NCBI GenBank assembly: GCA_020436165.1
Contig: JAGQYI010000010.1
Coordinates: 169,968-233,967 of the forward strand
Source of the DNA: Cyclobacteriaceae bacterium
GTDB taxonomy: Bacteria > Bacteroidota > Bacteroidia > Cytophagales > Cyclobacteriaceae
Reading direction: 5' to 3'
Length of the DNA: 64,000 nucleotides
Shown here: one piece after another, positions 34,613 to 42,817 of the stretch
How the letters are laid out: each line of letters begins with the position of its first letter
Position numbering within the stretch: the stretch's first letter is position 1
Made by a program: the position numbers and the translations under genes
Notes under the pieces: model-generated
The model's input: only the letters and a program-made list of their open reading frames with translations
The model's database searches: none
Told to the model about the DNA's origin: nothing

Positions 34613-34833
34613 GATAAATGAATGCTTTGTTTAAAGCACGCATATTTTTAGTTTAGGAATAAAGTTGACCTCTTGCCAACTGCCCCGATAGTAATCGGGG
34701 AATCCCCCGGAATATATTTATGTTCCGTATGAACAAGTGAGGAACCGTGGCCTTCCCGAAGCAAGCCTGTCTGCAGCAGGCAGATTCGGGACGCTCTAGC
34801 CTCCCGATAGCTATCGGGAGAGCTAATCCCCCA
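34613..34833 (-). repeat. Tandem unit 2: second palindrome-disrupted tRNA-Ala remnant
   Basis: A second copy of the 202-base unit. The tRNA remnant at 34741-34832 has the same two palindromes, but the first one, CCCGAA...TTCGGG, has itself received another palindromic segment (about GCCTGTCTGCAGCAGGC). The remnant ends GAGCTAATCCCCCA, as in the intact tRNA. The 35 or so bases after it, before the NlpC gene, show nothing. Confidence 0.75.
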
Positions 34834-34876
34834 GAGCGTGCAAATATAGAACGGAATTCAAAAAGAATAAACAGGC

Positions 34877-35347
34877 TTACAAAATTCTGCGGGCTTGTCG
34901 AAAACGCTTTTGGTAATAATCCATACTCAGGTCGCTTTCTACCACTCCCAGGCTGGAGGAAGCGTGAATAAACTTAACATCTTTTCCATGTACCTCCGTA
35001 ACCAGCCCAACATGTGTAATTTTTCGTTTTTTGTCACCGGTAGCAAAAAATAAAAGATCGCCTTCCTTAATGTCGTTTTTGGATACCTTCTTGCCTGTTT
35101 TGCTTTGTGCAGCCGAGGTTCTTGGAATGTCGTAATCTATCGCTTTAAAGGAATTTAAGAGCAAGCCTGAGCAGTCCATACCCGAACGGGTAGTGCCACC
35201 CCACTTGTAAGGGGTACCTGTGTAAGAGCGAGCGGTTTCGATCACCGTTTCAATCCGGCTTCGTTTCGATTTATGCCCGGCACACGAATCAAGCAGAAGC
35301 AGCAAAATTAAAAATGAACTCGCCAAAAATACCTTTCTAACACCCAT
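34877..35347 (-). CDS. NlpC/P60 (C40) cell-wall endopeptidase lipoprotein
   Basis: A 156-residue lipoprotein (lipobox LLDSC22) with a C40 cysteine-peptidase domain. Its catalytic residues are C59 in MDCSGL, H112 in THVGLV and H128 in FIHAS. It should cleave peptide bonds in peptidoglycan stems in the periplasm. The domain begins with the usual ARSYTGTPYKWGG. It is divergent from the FAD/Fe-S dehydrogenase gene, with about 70 bp shared between them. Confidence 0.92.
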   Translation of the reverse strand: MGVRKVFLASSFLILLLLLDSCAGHKSKRSRIETVIETARSYTGTPYKWGGTTRSGMDCSGLLLNSFKAIDYDIPRTSAAQSKTGKKVSKNDIKEGDLLFFATGDKKRKITHVGLVTEVHGKDVKFIHASSSLGVVESDLSMDYYQKRFRQARRIL

Positions 35348-35416
35348 ACAGCAATACTATAAATAAAACCAATAAAATTGGCAATCATTGCCCATGAACC
35401 TATTTTTACATTACGT

Positions 35417-38359
35417 ATGGAAGTGCTTGAATCGAATCATTTTTTGGAAGAGCTGCAGTTGAAATTGCAGGGCGAAATGTACCTGGATGAAACCACCCGA
35501 AGGCTGTATGCTACGGATGCATCTTCGTACCGACAAATACCTTTGGCGGTGGCATACCCACGCAACGTGGAAGACATAAAACTGCTAGTGAATTTTGCAC
35601 GTGAGCACAAGCTATCATTGATTCCACGCACGGCTGGCACCTCGCTTGCAGGTCAGGTAGTGGGTGGTGGAATTGTAGTAGATGTTTCCAGAACCTTTAC
35701 CAAGATTCTTGAGGTGAATGAACAGGAAAAATGGGTTCGTGTGCAGCCTGGTGTTATTCGCGATGAGCTGAACATGCAACTTAAACCTTACGGTTTGTTG
35801 TTCGGTCCTGAGACCTCAACCGCTAACCGCGCTATGATTGGCGGTATGGTTGGCAACAATAGCTGTGGCTCCAATTCGGTGGTATACGGTAGTACACGAG
35901 ATCATCTGCTGGAGGTAAAGGCCGTTTTGGCGGATGGATCCGAAGCGGTTTTCAACAGCCTTTCCAAAGAAGAATTTGATGTCAAATGTGAGTTGCCTGA
36001 TGATTCGCTGGAAGGGGAAATTTATAGAGAGATCAATACAATTCTTGGCGATTCTAACAACCAACAATTAATAACCGATAACTATCCACATCCTTCCATT
36101 CCAAGAAGAAACACAGGCTATGCCCTCGACTTGCTCATGGATGCGGAGGTGTTTAATGGTTCCGCCAAACCATTCAATTTTTGCAAATTGATAGCAGGTT
36201 CGGAAGGAACGCTGGCGTTCATTACTGAAATAAAAGTGGGGCTGGTTGATCTTCCTCCCAAGGAAATAGGACTGGTCTGTGCGCATTTCGATACCATTTA
36301 CGATTCGCTTAAAGCAACGCAACTGGCGCTTAAATACAATCCAAGTGCCGTGGAGTTGATGGATCATCACATTTTGGAGCGCACAAAAACCAGTATTTCG
36401 CAACGCTCGAACCGCTTCTTTTTACAGGGCGACCCAAAGGCGCTGATTGTTATTGAGCTTAAAAGAGAGGCAAAAGAGCAGATCGAAAAGGAAGCCAATC
36501 AACTGATTGAAGAGCTAAAGAGAAATAACCTGGGTTATCATTACCCCATTGTTTGGGGGGCAGATGCAGGAAAAGTCTGGAACCTACGCAAGGCTGGGTT
36601 GGGTTTGCTTTCAAATGTGCCGGGCGACCCCAAGGCTGTGCCGGTAATTGAAGATACTGCAGTGCGGGTGGATGATCTGCCTGAATACATTCAGGAGTTT
36701 AATGAAATATTAAAGAAATACGACTTAAGCTGTGTGCATTATGCACATGCAGGTTCGGGAGAGTTGCATTTACGGCCAATCCTTGATTTGAAAACGGAAG
36801 AGGGGAACCGGATGTTCCGAGTTGTACTCGAAGAGATTAGCTCGCTGGTAAAAAAATACAAAGGCTCGCTTAGTGGTGAGCATGGCGATGGCCGTTTGCG
36901 TGGGGAGTTTATCCCGTACATGATTGGGCAGGAAAACTATGAGCTACTCAAACGAGTAAAGCGCGCCTGGGATCCGTACAATCTGTTTAATCCGGGTAAG
37001 ATCGTAGACACTCCTTCCATGAATGAGTCGCTGCGTTTCTACCCGGGCCAGCAAACACCTGAATACGATACCCTGCTGGACTTTTCAGCTACCGAGGGAA
37101 TCGTTCGTGCTTCCGAGCAATGCAATGGCTCGGGCGATTGCCGCAAAACAGAATTGACGGGCGGAACGATGTGTCCATCGTATATGGCCACCCGAAATGA
37201 GAAACATACTACAAGGGCACGGGCCAATATTTTCCGTGAGATTGCGGGAAGGGGGGGGGAGGCAAATCCGTTTGAAAGTGAGCAAATAAAAGACGTGCTG
37301 GACCTTTGCCTTGCGTGCAAAGGCTGTAAAGCCGAGTGCCCTTCCAATGTAGATATTGCCAAAATACGTGCGGAGTTTCTCTACCAATATCAAAAACAAA
37401 AAGGCATTAGCTTCCGAACCTGGCTGGTGAGCAATTTCAATATGCTAAACAAGCTGGCGCTTTTGGCGCCATGGTCGTATAAATTGGTTGCAAATGGTCT
37501 GCTAAGCAGTTTATTTAAAAAAGTGGCGGGCTTTGCCCAGAAACGTTCTATGCCAGAACTGAACAAGCAGTCATTCAAAAAGTGGTTTGTTAAAAATCAA
37601 AAATTAAATTTTGGTGTAGTTCAGTCAGAACCCAAAGGCGCAGTTTGGCTACTGGCCGATGAGTTTACCAATTACAACGATCTTGAGGTTGGTAAAGCTG
37701 TGGTTCAATTGCTTACCAGGCTTGGCTACGCAGTAGAAATGGCTCCAATAAACGATTCAGGTCGTGCCTTATTTTCTAAAGGTTTGCTGGGCAAAGCCAA
37801 AAAGCTGGTGGATAAAAACGTTGCTCAACTAAAAGGAGTTGTTTCTGAAAGCAAACCCTTGATAGGAATAGAACCATCGGCCTTGCTGTCGTTCAGGGAC
37901 GAGTATCTTGATCTAGCCACAGATAAAGAAGCAGCTGCACAACTGGCTCCCAATTGCTTCTTGTTTGAAGAATTTTTAGCCGGTGAAATTGATAAGGGAA
38001 ATGTGACTTCTGAACAGTTTGCACCTTTAAATAAAACGATTAAGTATCACGGGCACTGCCATCAGAAAGCGCTCTCATCTCTTACTCCGCTAAAGAAAGT
38101 ACTGAGCATAATTCCGGGTGCGCAGGTGGAATTAATCCCTTCGGGATGCTGTGGTATGGCAGGCTCGTTTGGGTATGAAAAGGAACATTTTGATGTGTCG
38201 ATGCAAATTGGGGAGCTGGTGCTTTTCCCAACCGTACGAGAAAACCAGGAAGCGATTATTGTAGCTCCTGGTACTAGTTGTAGACATCAAATCAAAGATG
38301 GTACGGGGGTTGGATCACAACATCCGGCAGAAATTTTGCTGAAACAATTGCTTAATTAG
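35417..38359 (+). CDS. D-lactate-dehydrogenase-type FAD and Fe-S oxidoreductase
   Basis: The 980 residues fuse a PCMH-type FAD domain (GTSLAGQVVGGGIVVDVSRT, about 55-270), an FAD-linked oxidase C-terminal domain (HAHAGSGELHLRP, GEHGDGRLRGEF) and an iron-sulfur half. The latter has CLACKGCKAECPSNVD near 630 and a CCG domain at the end (GHCHQKAL, SGCCGMAGSFG). Such proteins oxidise D-lactate or another 2-hydroxyacid and pass electrons to the quinone pool. ATG 35417 was preferred to the TTG at 35378. A run of nine G (37251-37259) lies between the flavin and Fe-S halves; slippage there would truncate the protein. Its stop overlaps the convergent gene by 8 bases. Confidence 0.85.
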   Translation: MEVLESNHFLEELQLKLQGEMYLDETTRRLYATDASSYRQIPLAVAYPRNVEDIKLLVNFAREHKLSLIPRTAGTSLAGQVVGGGIVVDVSRTFTKILEVNEQEKWVRVQPGVIRDELNMQLKPYGLLFGPETSTANRAMIGGMVGNNSCGSNSVVYGSTRDHLLEVKAVLADGSEAVFNSLSKEEFDVKCELPDDSLEGEIYREINTILGDSNNQQLITDNYPHPSIPRRNTGYALDLLMDAEVFNGSAKPFNFCKLIAGSEGTLAFITEIKVGLVDLPPKEIGLVCAHFDTIYDSLKATQLALKYNPSAVELMDHHILERTKTSISQRSNRFFLQGDPKALIVIELKREAKEQIEKEANQLIEELKRNNLGYHYPIVWGADAGKVWNLRKAGLGLLSNVPGDPKAVPVIEDTAVRVDDLPEYIQEFNEILKKYDLSCVHYAHAGSGELHLRPILDLKTEEGNRMFRVVLEEISSLVKKYKGSLSGEHGDGRLRGEFIPYMIGQENYELLKRVKRAWDPYNLFNPGKIVDTPSMNESLRFYPGQQTPEYDTLLDFSATEGIVRASEQCNGSGDCRKTELTGGTMCPSYMATRNEKHTTRARANIFREIAGRGGEANPFESEQIKDVLDLCLACKGCKAECPSNVDIAKIRAEFLYQYQKQKGISFRTWLVSNFNMLNKLALLAPWSYKLVANGLLSSLFKKVAGFAQKRSMPELNKQSFKKWFVKNQKLNFGVVQSEPKGAVWLLADEFTNYNDLEVGKAVVQLLTRLGYAVEMAPINDSGRALFSKGLLGKAKKLVDKNVAQLKGVVSESKPLIGIEPSALLSFRDEYLDLATDKEAAAQLAPNCFLFEEFLAGEIDKGNVTSEQFAPLNKTIKYHGHCHQKALSSLTPLKKVLSIIPGAQVELIPSGCCGMAGSFGYEKEHFDVSMQIGELVLFPTVRENQEAIIVAPGTSCRHQIKDGTGVGSQHPAEILLKQLLN

Positions 38360-38822
38360 TTTCTTCTTTCCAATTAATTTTATCGATAAGTTGTTGGGTT
38401 AAAACCAAGACACTATCAATTTTTTTATTCTCAGGATAATAGTAAGTTATTTTATTTTCACTAATTCCGTTCGAAAAAAACAGATATCTGGTAGGTAAAT
38501 CTTTGACCAATTTGTCATTTTTAATTGTAATGTTCAAAAAGTTGAGTTCTTCAAGTTCTATTTTAAACTCTGATAAATCTTCAGAATTTATTTTTCCGGT
38601 ATAGTTGCCAATATTCTTAACATTGTCAGTCCCCTCATAGATACAATCACCGTTAGAGTAAATGCTAAATGTAAATACAGGGCATGAGCCCATACAATTG
38701 GTGGTTTTTAGATAAAAAAAGAGTTCATTTGATTCTTTTAACGACTTAACATTTATTGTTTTACACTGAAATGTAAGAAATGTAATGATAAGTGCTAATT
38801 TTAGGAACTTGACTAATTTCAT
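38352..38822 (-). CDS. DUF6438-like lipoprotein
   Basis: A 156-residue protein with a lipoprotein signal (MKLVKFLKLALIITFLTFQC). The motif LKTTNCMGSCPVFTFSIYS, then GDCIYEG and IGNYTGKI, is the Cys-rich DUF6438 pattern seen in many Bacteroidota lipoproteins of unknown role. It converges with the FAD/Fe-S gene and is divergent from the T9SS metalloprotease gene (about 20 bases apart). Confidence 0.7.
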   Translation of the reverse strand: MKLVKFLKLALIITFLTFQCKTINVKSLKESNELFFYLKTTNCMGSCPVFTFSIYSNGDCIYEGTDNVKNIGNYTGKINSEDLSEFKIELEELNFLNITIKNDKLVKDLPTRYLFFSNGISENKITYYYPENKKIDSVLVLTQQLIDKINWKEETN

Positions 38823-38842
38823 GATTTAAAATTATGTTTTAT

Positions 38843-41800
38843 ATGAAAAGATCGCTACTTCTTTCTTTAATTACAACATTGTTTCTTTTTGAAGTAACAA
38901 CTTATGCTCAAAATAGCAGGAAGCCTCCCGTAATAATATGTCCTGCAAGTTATATTTCAAGCAATCTTCGTATACCAGCACCACCGAATTTTTTGGAAAA
39001 TGTTGCAAATGCAAGGACAGCGAGTTCGGAAAATGCGCATATTATAGTTACATACCATGGATTTGATGATAATCCTGAGGCCCAGGAAGCTTTTCAGTAT
39101 GCAGTAGATATATGGGCAAGTATTTTACATTCGGATGTTCCCATATACCTTGATGCTAAATTTAGTGATTTAGGATCTGGTGTATTAGGCTCTGCAGGTA
39201 CCACTTTGTTGTTAAAGGATTTTGATGGTGCACCAAATGATTCAACTTGGTTTAATATTGCTTTAGCAGAAAAAATTGCTGGAAAAGATCTTAATATACC
39301 TGGTGAGCCTGATATTTCAGCTTCCTTTAGCAGTACTGCTAACTGGTATTTAGGAACAGATGGGAATACACCCTCAAGTCAACATGATTTTGTTACAGTA
39401 GTTCTCCATGAAATAGGTCATGGTCTAGGATTTTTTGCGTTGGATAGTTTTGATGACAGTAATAATTCAGGTACACGTAATCCCGGAGCTTATGACAACT
39501 ATATTATTAATGGAAACGGAACTATGATATACGAATTGCCCAATAACTCAACAGAGCTTGGAGATTTTTTAACAAGTAGTAATCTTTTTATTAATTCACC
39601 TTCAACAGTTTCTTTAAATGGAGGATTTAAGGCTAAAATTTATGCGCCATCAACTTATAATTCTGGTTCTAGTATTTCGCACTGGGATGATAACACTTTC
39701 GATGGAACACAAAATGCTTTAATGACTCATGCAATAGCCACTGGTGAGTCAATTCACGACCCAGGACCCAACATGATGGGGCTTTTTACTGATATGGGAT
39801 GGATAAATACAAGGCTGAAGCATCATAATAAGTTAATTGTGAATAGCTTAACTGATGCGATTCCAATAAGTGTTACAATTACCACGGATACAACTCTAAC
39901 AATGGAACAACCTGTACTGCATTATTCATACGATGATTTTGTTAGTCAAACTGACCAGATGCTGAATGATGACGGAAATGGAACATATTCTTTTTCTATA
40001 CCAAACCCAGGAGTAGTTTCTACATTGAAATATTATATAAGCGGAGTTACTGATGCATTGGGAAGAGGTTACACAGCCCCCAGCAATGGAGCATTTCGTT
40101 ATACTACCTTAATTCGTAATGAGAGTCCAACCAGCTTACCGTATACTTTGGCAGATGGAGGTGATTTTGAAACTCCGAGCGATTTTGAACAAGTTTCTTT
40201 AAAAGGAGATGTTCAGATTTGGCAGCAGGGTATACCAGGCAATACGCTTAATACCCCTAGTAGTGGTACCCAGGTTTGGAAAACTAATTTAAATAAAAAC
40301 ATCAGTCAACCTTCTTCAGATTACGCATCAGCACTTATTTCACCTATGTTCGATATGTCAGATACCACAGCTGATTATAACCTGCAATTTGACTTAAGTA
40401 TGGATGTTGATGTGCCTGCTATGGGGTTTAGTGTTTTTTACAGTATTGATGGTGGAAGTAATTGGTTAGAACTTGGTAAGCCTGATGACCCAAGAGGAGT
40501 GAATTGGATGAATAGCACTGAGAATTATTTGCTTTTTGAAAGTGGAAATGCATGGATAAAAGATAATACGGATGATATGCCTCAAACGGTTTCTTACAAT
40601 TTGTCTGATATAATTGGTGATGGAGAAAGTGAGGTTTATTTCGCTTTGGTTGCATCTGTTACAAATGCATACAATGATGAAGTGTATGATTTTGACGGTA
40701 TTATGATCGATAATTTTGAAATTACTAAATCGGATCCGAAGGCCACTTTTTATGTAGATACAACAAAAATTAATTTCCCCAATAAGGCTGTTCAGTTTAC
40801 CTATATCTCAAAGGGGGCTCAAACCTTCAATTGGGATTTTGGAGATGGCGAATCTTCTTCGGAGAAAAACCCTGCTCATAGCTACGGCAGTGGAGGTATT
40901 TACAATGTTGCTTTAACCATTACCTACCCAACAGGAAGTGATACGTATACTTTGGGATCTGCAATCAAGGTTATCGAAGCCAGAGGTTCTACCTATACTC
41001 TGGATGACGGTGGGAATATGGAGTCGAACTTTGACGATTTTTTAGTTGACAATATTAGTGGAACACCTTTTGAACTCGGAGAGTCTTCAATTGAGGGCAA
41101 AAATGGCACTGCCTCAGGGACTCATGCCTGGGTGACAGGTATTGATTCAACAGAATACGAAGACAGGTCAGAGGCCTACCTATATACTCCATTGTTTGAT
41201 TTTTCTTTGTTTGGGAGTTATGAGTTTTCTTTTAAGGCCAACTACTCCCTTGAAGAGGGATGGGATGGTTTTATTGTTGAATACACTTTGAACAATGGAG
41301 AAACCTGGGAGCAATTAGATCCAGAAAATAGGGATGGATGGTATGATAAGACTGGTGAGGATAATGAAGAACAAGGGTGGCCTGCAATTCCTTTGTTTAC
41401 AGGAACAACTAATGGAGATTTCGTATTAAAGACAACTGATTTGTCGGATTTCTCTGGGATGGGGAAGATAGGGTTTAGGTTTCATTTTAAATCGGATTAT
41501 GCTTCTGTTGATGTTGGTGTTGCTATAGATGATGTTGAGCTAGTAGGTCCTACTCCTGGGCCAGGGGTACCCGATTTTACTTTTGAAGGAAACACTGGTT
41601 GTGATGGTCAAGTAGTTACTTTTACCAATGTTTCCACTGGCAGTATAACATCGTTAGAGTGGGATTTTGGGGCTAATGCTAGCCCGGCTACAGCTACCGG
41701 AGGTGGCCCTATTCAAGTAATTTATTCAGGAAGTGTGTTGTCGGCAAGTTCTGTTAAATTAACTGTTGAAAGCCCTGAAAATGGAGTACAGTCAATTACA

Positions 41801-42322
41801 AAAACAGATATTATTTCAACGGCTCCACTTCATGAAGCATCTTTTACAGAAGAGGTAGTAAATGGAAATACAGCTCAGTCAAAACTTACGGCTTCAAATG
41901 GTGACGCTTTTCAATGGTATTTAAGAGATGAGCCAATTGAGGGTGCTACGGAACAGACATATGTAACAGATGTCAAAGGTTTTTATAGTGTTGATGTAGA
42001 TATTGATGGTTGTGTTGTTAATTCTGGTAGAATAAATATAATCACTTCTGTTGATCAGAAAGCACTTGAAAATAAAGCCTCTATCTACCCTAACCCCGCA
42101 AATAATAAGTTTAGAATCAATCTTTCAAACGAGTATCTGGGTGATGTTTTGGTAGAAATGTATAATATGAATGGTGCGCTTACTTATTCTGGAAGTTTTT
42201 ATAAGGAAAGCCGGAACAGCGAATTTGAAGTGACTACGAATGGTTTCATGGATGGCGTTTATTTGATTAAATTACAATTTGCAGATAGAATAGAAACTAC
42301 CAGGCTTATACTAGAAAAATGA
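38843..42322 (+). CDS. Large T9SS-secreted multidomain protein with a zinc-protease-like HExxH domain
   Basis: The 1,159 residues have a signal peptide (ending TTYAQ), a metalloprotease-like domain (about 60-330) with H189-E-I-G-H193-G-L-G-F, two jelly-roll or MAM-like beta regions (about 430-625 and 720-895) around a PKD domain (WDFGDGESSSEKNPAHSYGS, near 665), an Ig-like segment and a C-terminal T9SS sorting domain (YPNPANNKFRINL, GVYLIKL). A metzincin would have a third His or Asp at position 11 of the motif; here that residue is Ala (FFALD), so the third ligand is elsewhere or the site is altered. MKRS at 38843 is a better signal start than the upstream ATG. Its stop overlaps the next gene (ATGA). 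Confidence 0.8.
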   Translation: MKRSLLLSLITTLFLFEVTTYAQNSRKPPVIICPASYISSNLRIPAPPNFLENVANARTASSENAHIIVTYHGFDDNPEAQEAFQYAVDIWASILHSDVPIYLDAKFSDLGSGVLGSAGTTLLLKDFDGAPNDSTWFNIALAEKIAGKDLNIPGEPDISASFSSTANWYLGTDGNTPSSQHDFVTVVLHEIGHGLGFFALDSFDDSNNSGTRNPGAYDNYIINGNGTMIYELPNNSTELGDFLTSSNLFINSPSTVSLNGGFKAKIYAPSTYNSGSSISHWDDNTFDGTQNALMTHAIATGESIHDPGPNMMGLFTDMGWINTRLKHHNKLIVNSLTDAIPISVTITTDTTLTMEQPVLHYSYDDFVSQTDQMLNDDGNGTYSFSIPNPGVVSTLKYYISGVTDALGRGYTAPSNGAFRYTTLIRNESPTSLPYTLADGGDFETPSDFEQVSLKGDVQIWQQGIPGNTLNTPSSGTQVWKTNLNKNISQPSSDYASALISPMFDMSDTTADYNLQFDLSMDVDVPAMGFSVFYSIDGGSNWLELGKPDDPRGVNWMNSTENYLLFESGNAWIKDNTDDMPQTVSYNLSDIIGDGESEVYFALVASVTNAYNDEVYDFDGIMIDNFEITKSDPKATFYVDTTKINFPNKAVQFTYISKGAQTFNWDFGDGESSSEKNPAHSYGSGGIYNVALTITYPTGSDTYTLGSAIKVIEARGSTYTLDDGGNMESNFDDFLVDNISGTPFELGESSIEGKNGTASGTHAWVTGIDSTEYEDRSEAYLYTPLFDFSLFGSYEFSFKANYSLEEGWDGFIVEYTLNNGETWEQLDPENRDGWYDKTGEDNEEQGWPAIPLFTGTTNGDFVLKTTDLSDFSGMGKIGFRFHFKSDYASVDVGVAIDDVELVGPTPGPGVPDFTFEGNTGCDGQVVTFTNVSTGSITSLEWDFGANASPATATGGGPIQVIYSGSVLSASSVKLTVESPENGVQSITKTDIISTAPLHEASFTEEVVNGNTAQSKLTASNGDAFQWYLRDEPIEGATEQTYVTDVKGFYSVDVDIDGCVVNSGRINIITSVDQKALENKASIYPNPANNKFRINLSNEYLGDVLVEMYNMNGALTYSGSFYKESRNSEFEVTTNGFMDGVYLIKLQFADRIETTRLILEK

Positions 42323-42750
42323 GAAGCTCACTACTGCTTTTTTACTTTGTTGTATTGTTAATAGGTTGCAAGTCGAATAAATTAAGTGATTCTTCAACAA
42401 AACTAGAGGGCAATAAATTTGAAGAAGTTGCTACTAAAAAACTTGGAGAGGGGTTAACCTATTATAAAAACGATTCAAAAACATATGTCCTTTGTGTGCA
42501 TGAAGTACCAGGTACTAACCTTCAACCTCGTAATTCTCTCTCTTTTGTAGTTATTAGACTTAAGGATGATAAAATAGTCCTTCAGCAAAATATCAGCGGA
42601 GGTAAAGTTAACTGGTTTAGCGATAGAGAGATTGAAGTTTTCAGAACTCCGGGTATAGTGCGGCCTGATGAATCTAGAGATGATTATACAACACTGTATA
42701 ATGTTATTACTGGGGCATCTTATTCAAAGAAGGGGAAAGAAACCAACTAG
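42319..42750 (+). CDS. Small lipoprotein coupled to the T9SS protein
   Basis: A 143-residue lipoprotein (MRSSLLLFYFVVLLIGC lipobox) with a mature strand-rich domain (KLGEGLTYYKNDSKTYVLCV, NSLSFVVIRLKDDKIVLQQN). No family is recognised. Its ATG overlaps the stop of the T9SS metalloprotease-like gene by four bases, implying translational coupling. It might be an inhibitor, chaperone or surface partner of that protein (inference). Confidence 0.55.
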   Translation: MRSSLLLFYFVVLLIGCKSNKLSDSSTKLEGNKFEEVATKKLGEGLTYYKNDSKTYVLCVHEVPGTNLQPRNSLSFVVIRLKDDKIVLQQNISGGKVNWFSDREIEVFRTPGIVRPDESRDDYTTLYNVITGASYSKKGKETN

Positions 42751-42778
42751 CTAGTTCTAAGTTGCTAAATCCTTAAAA

Positions 42779-42817
42779 ATGCCGGTTATTTGAGTTTATG
42801 TGTGGGATAACCGGCAT
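42779..42817 (+). promoter_or_regulatory. Perfect inverted repeat enclosing the asnB start codon
   Basis: ATGCCGGTTAT (42779-42789) and ATAACCGGCAT (42807-42817) are perfect complements separated by 17 bases. The asnB ATG (42798-42800) lies in the loop. The right arm falls in codons 4-7 of asnB. In mRNA this would be a stable 11-bp hairpin over the ribosome-binding zone; as DNA it could also be an operator. Its function is not established. Confidence 0.6.

Noticed and set aside
34411..34833. Two further functional tRNA genes
   Set aside because: The tRNA-like copies have palindromes in the D arm and anticodon loop, so no cloverleaf can form.
34747..34971. Plus-strand ORF across the tRNA remnant and the NlpC gene end
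   Set aside because: It lies over the tRNA-like repeat and antisense to the C-terminus of the well-supported NlpC/P60 gene.
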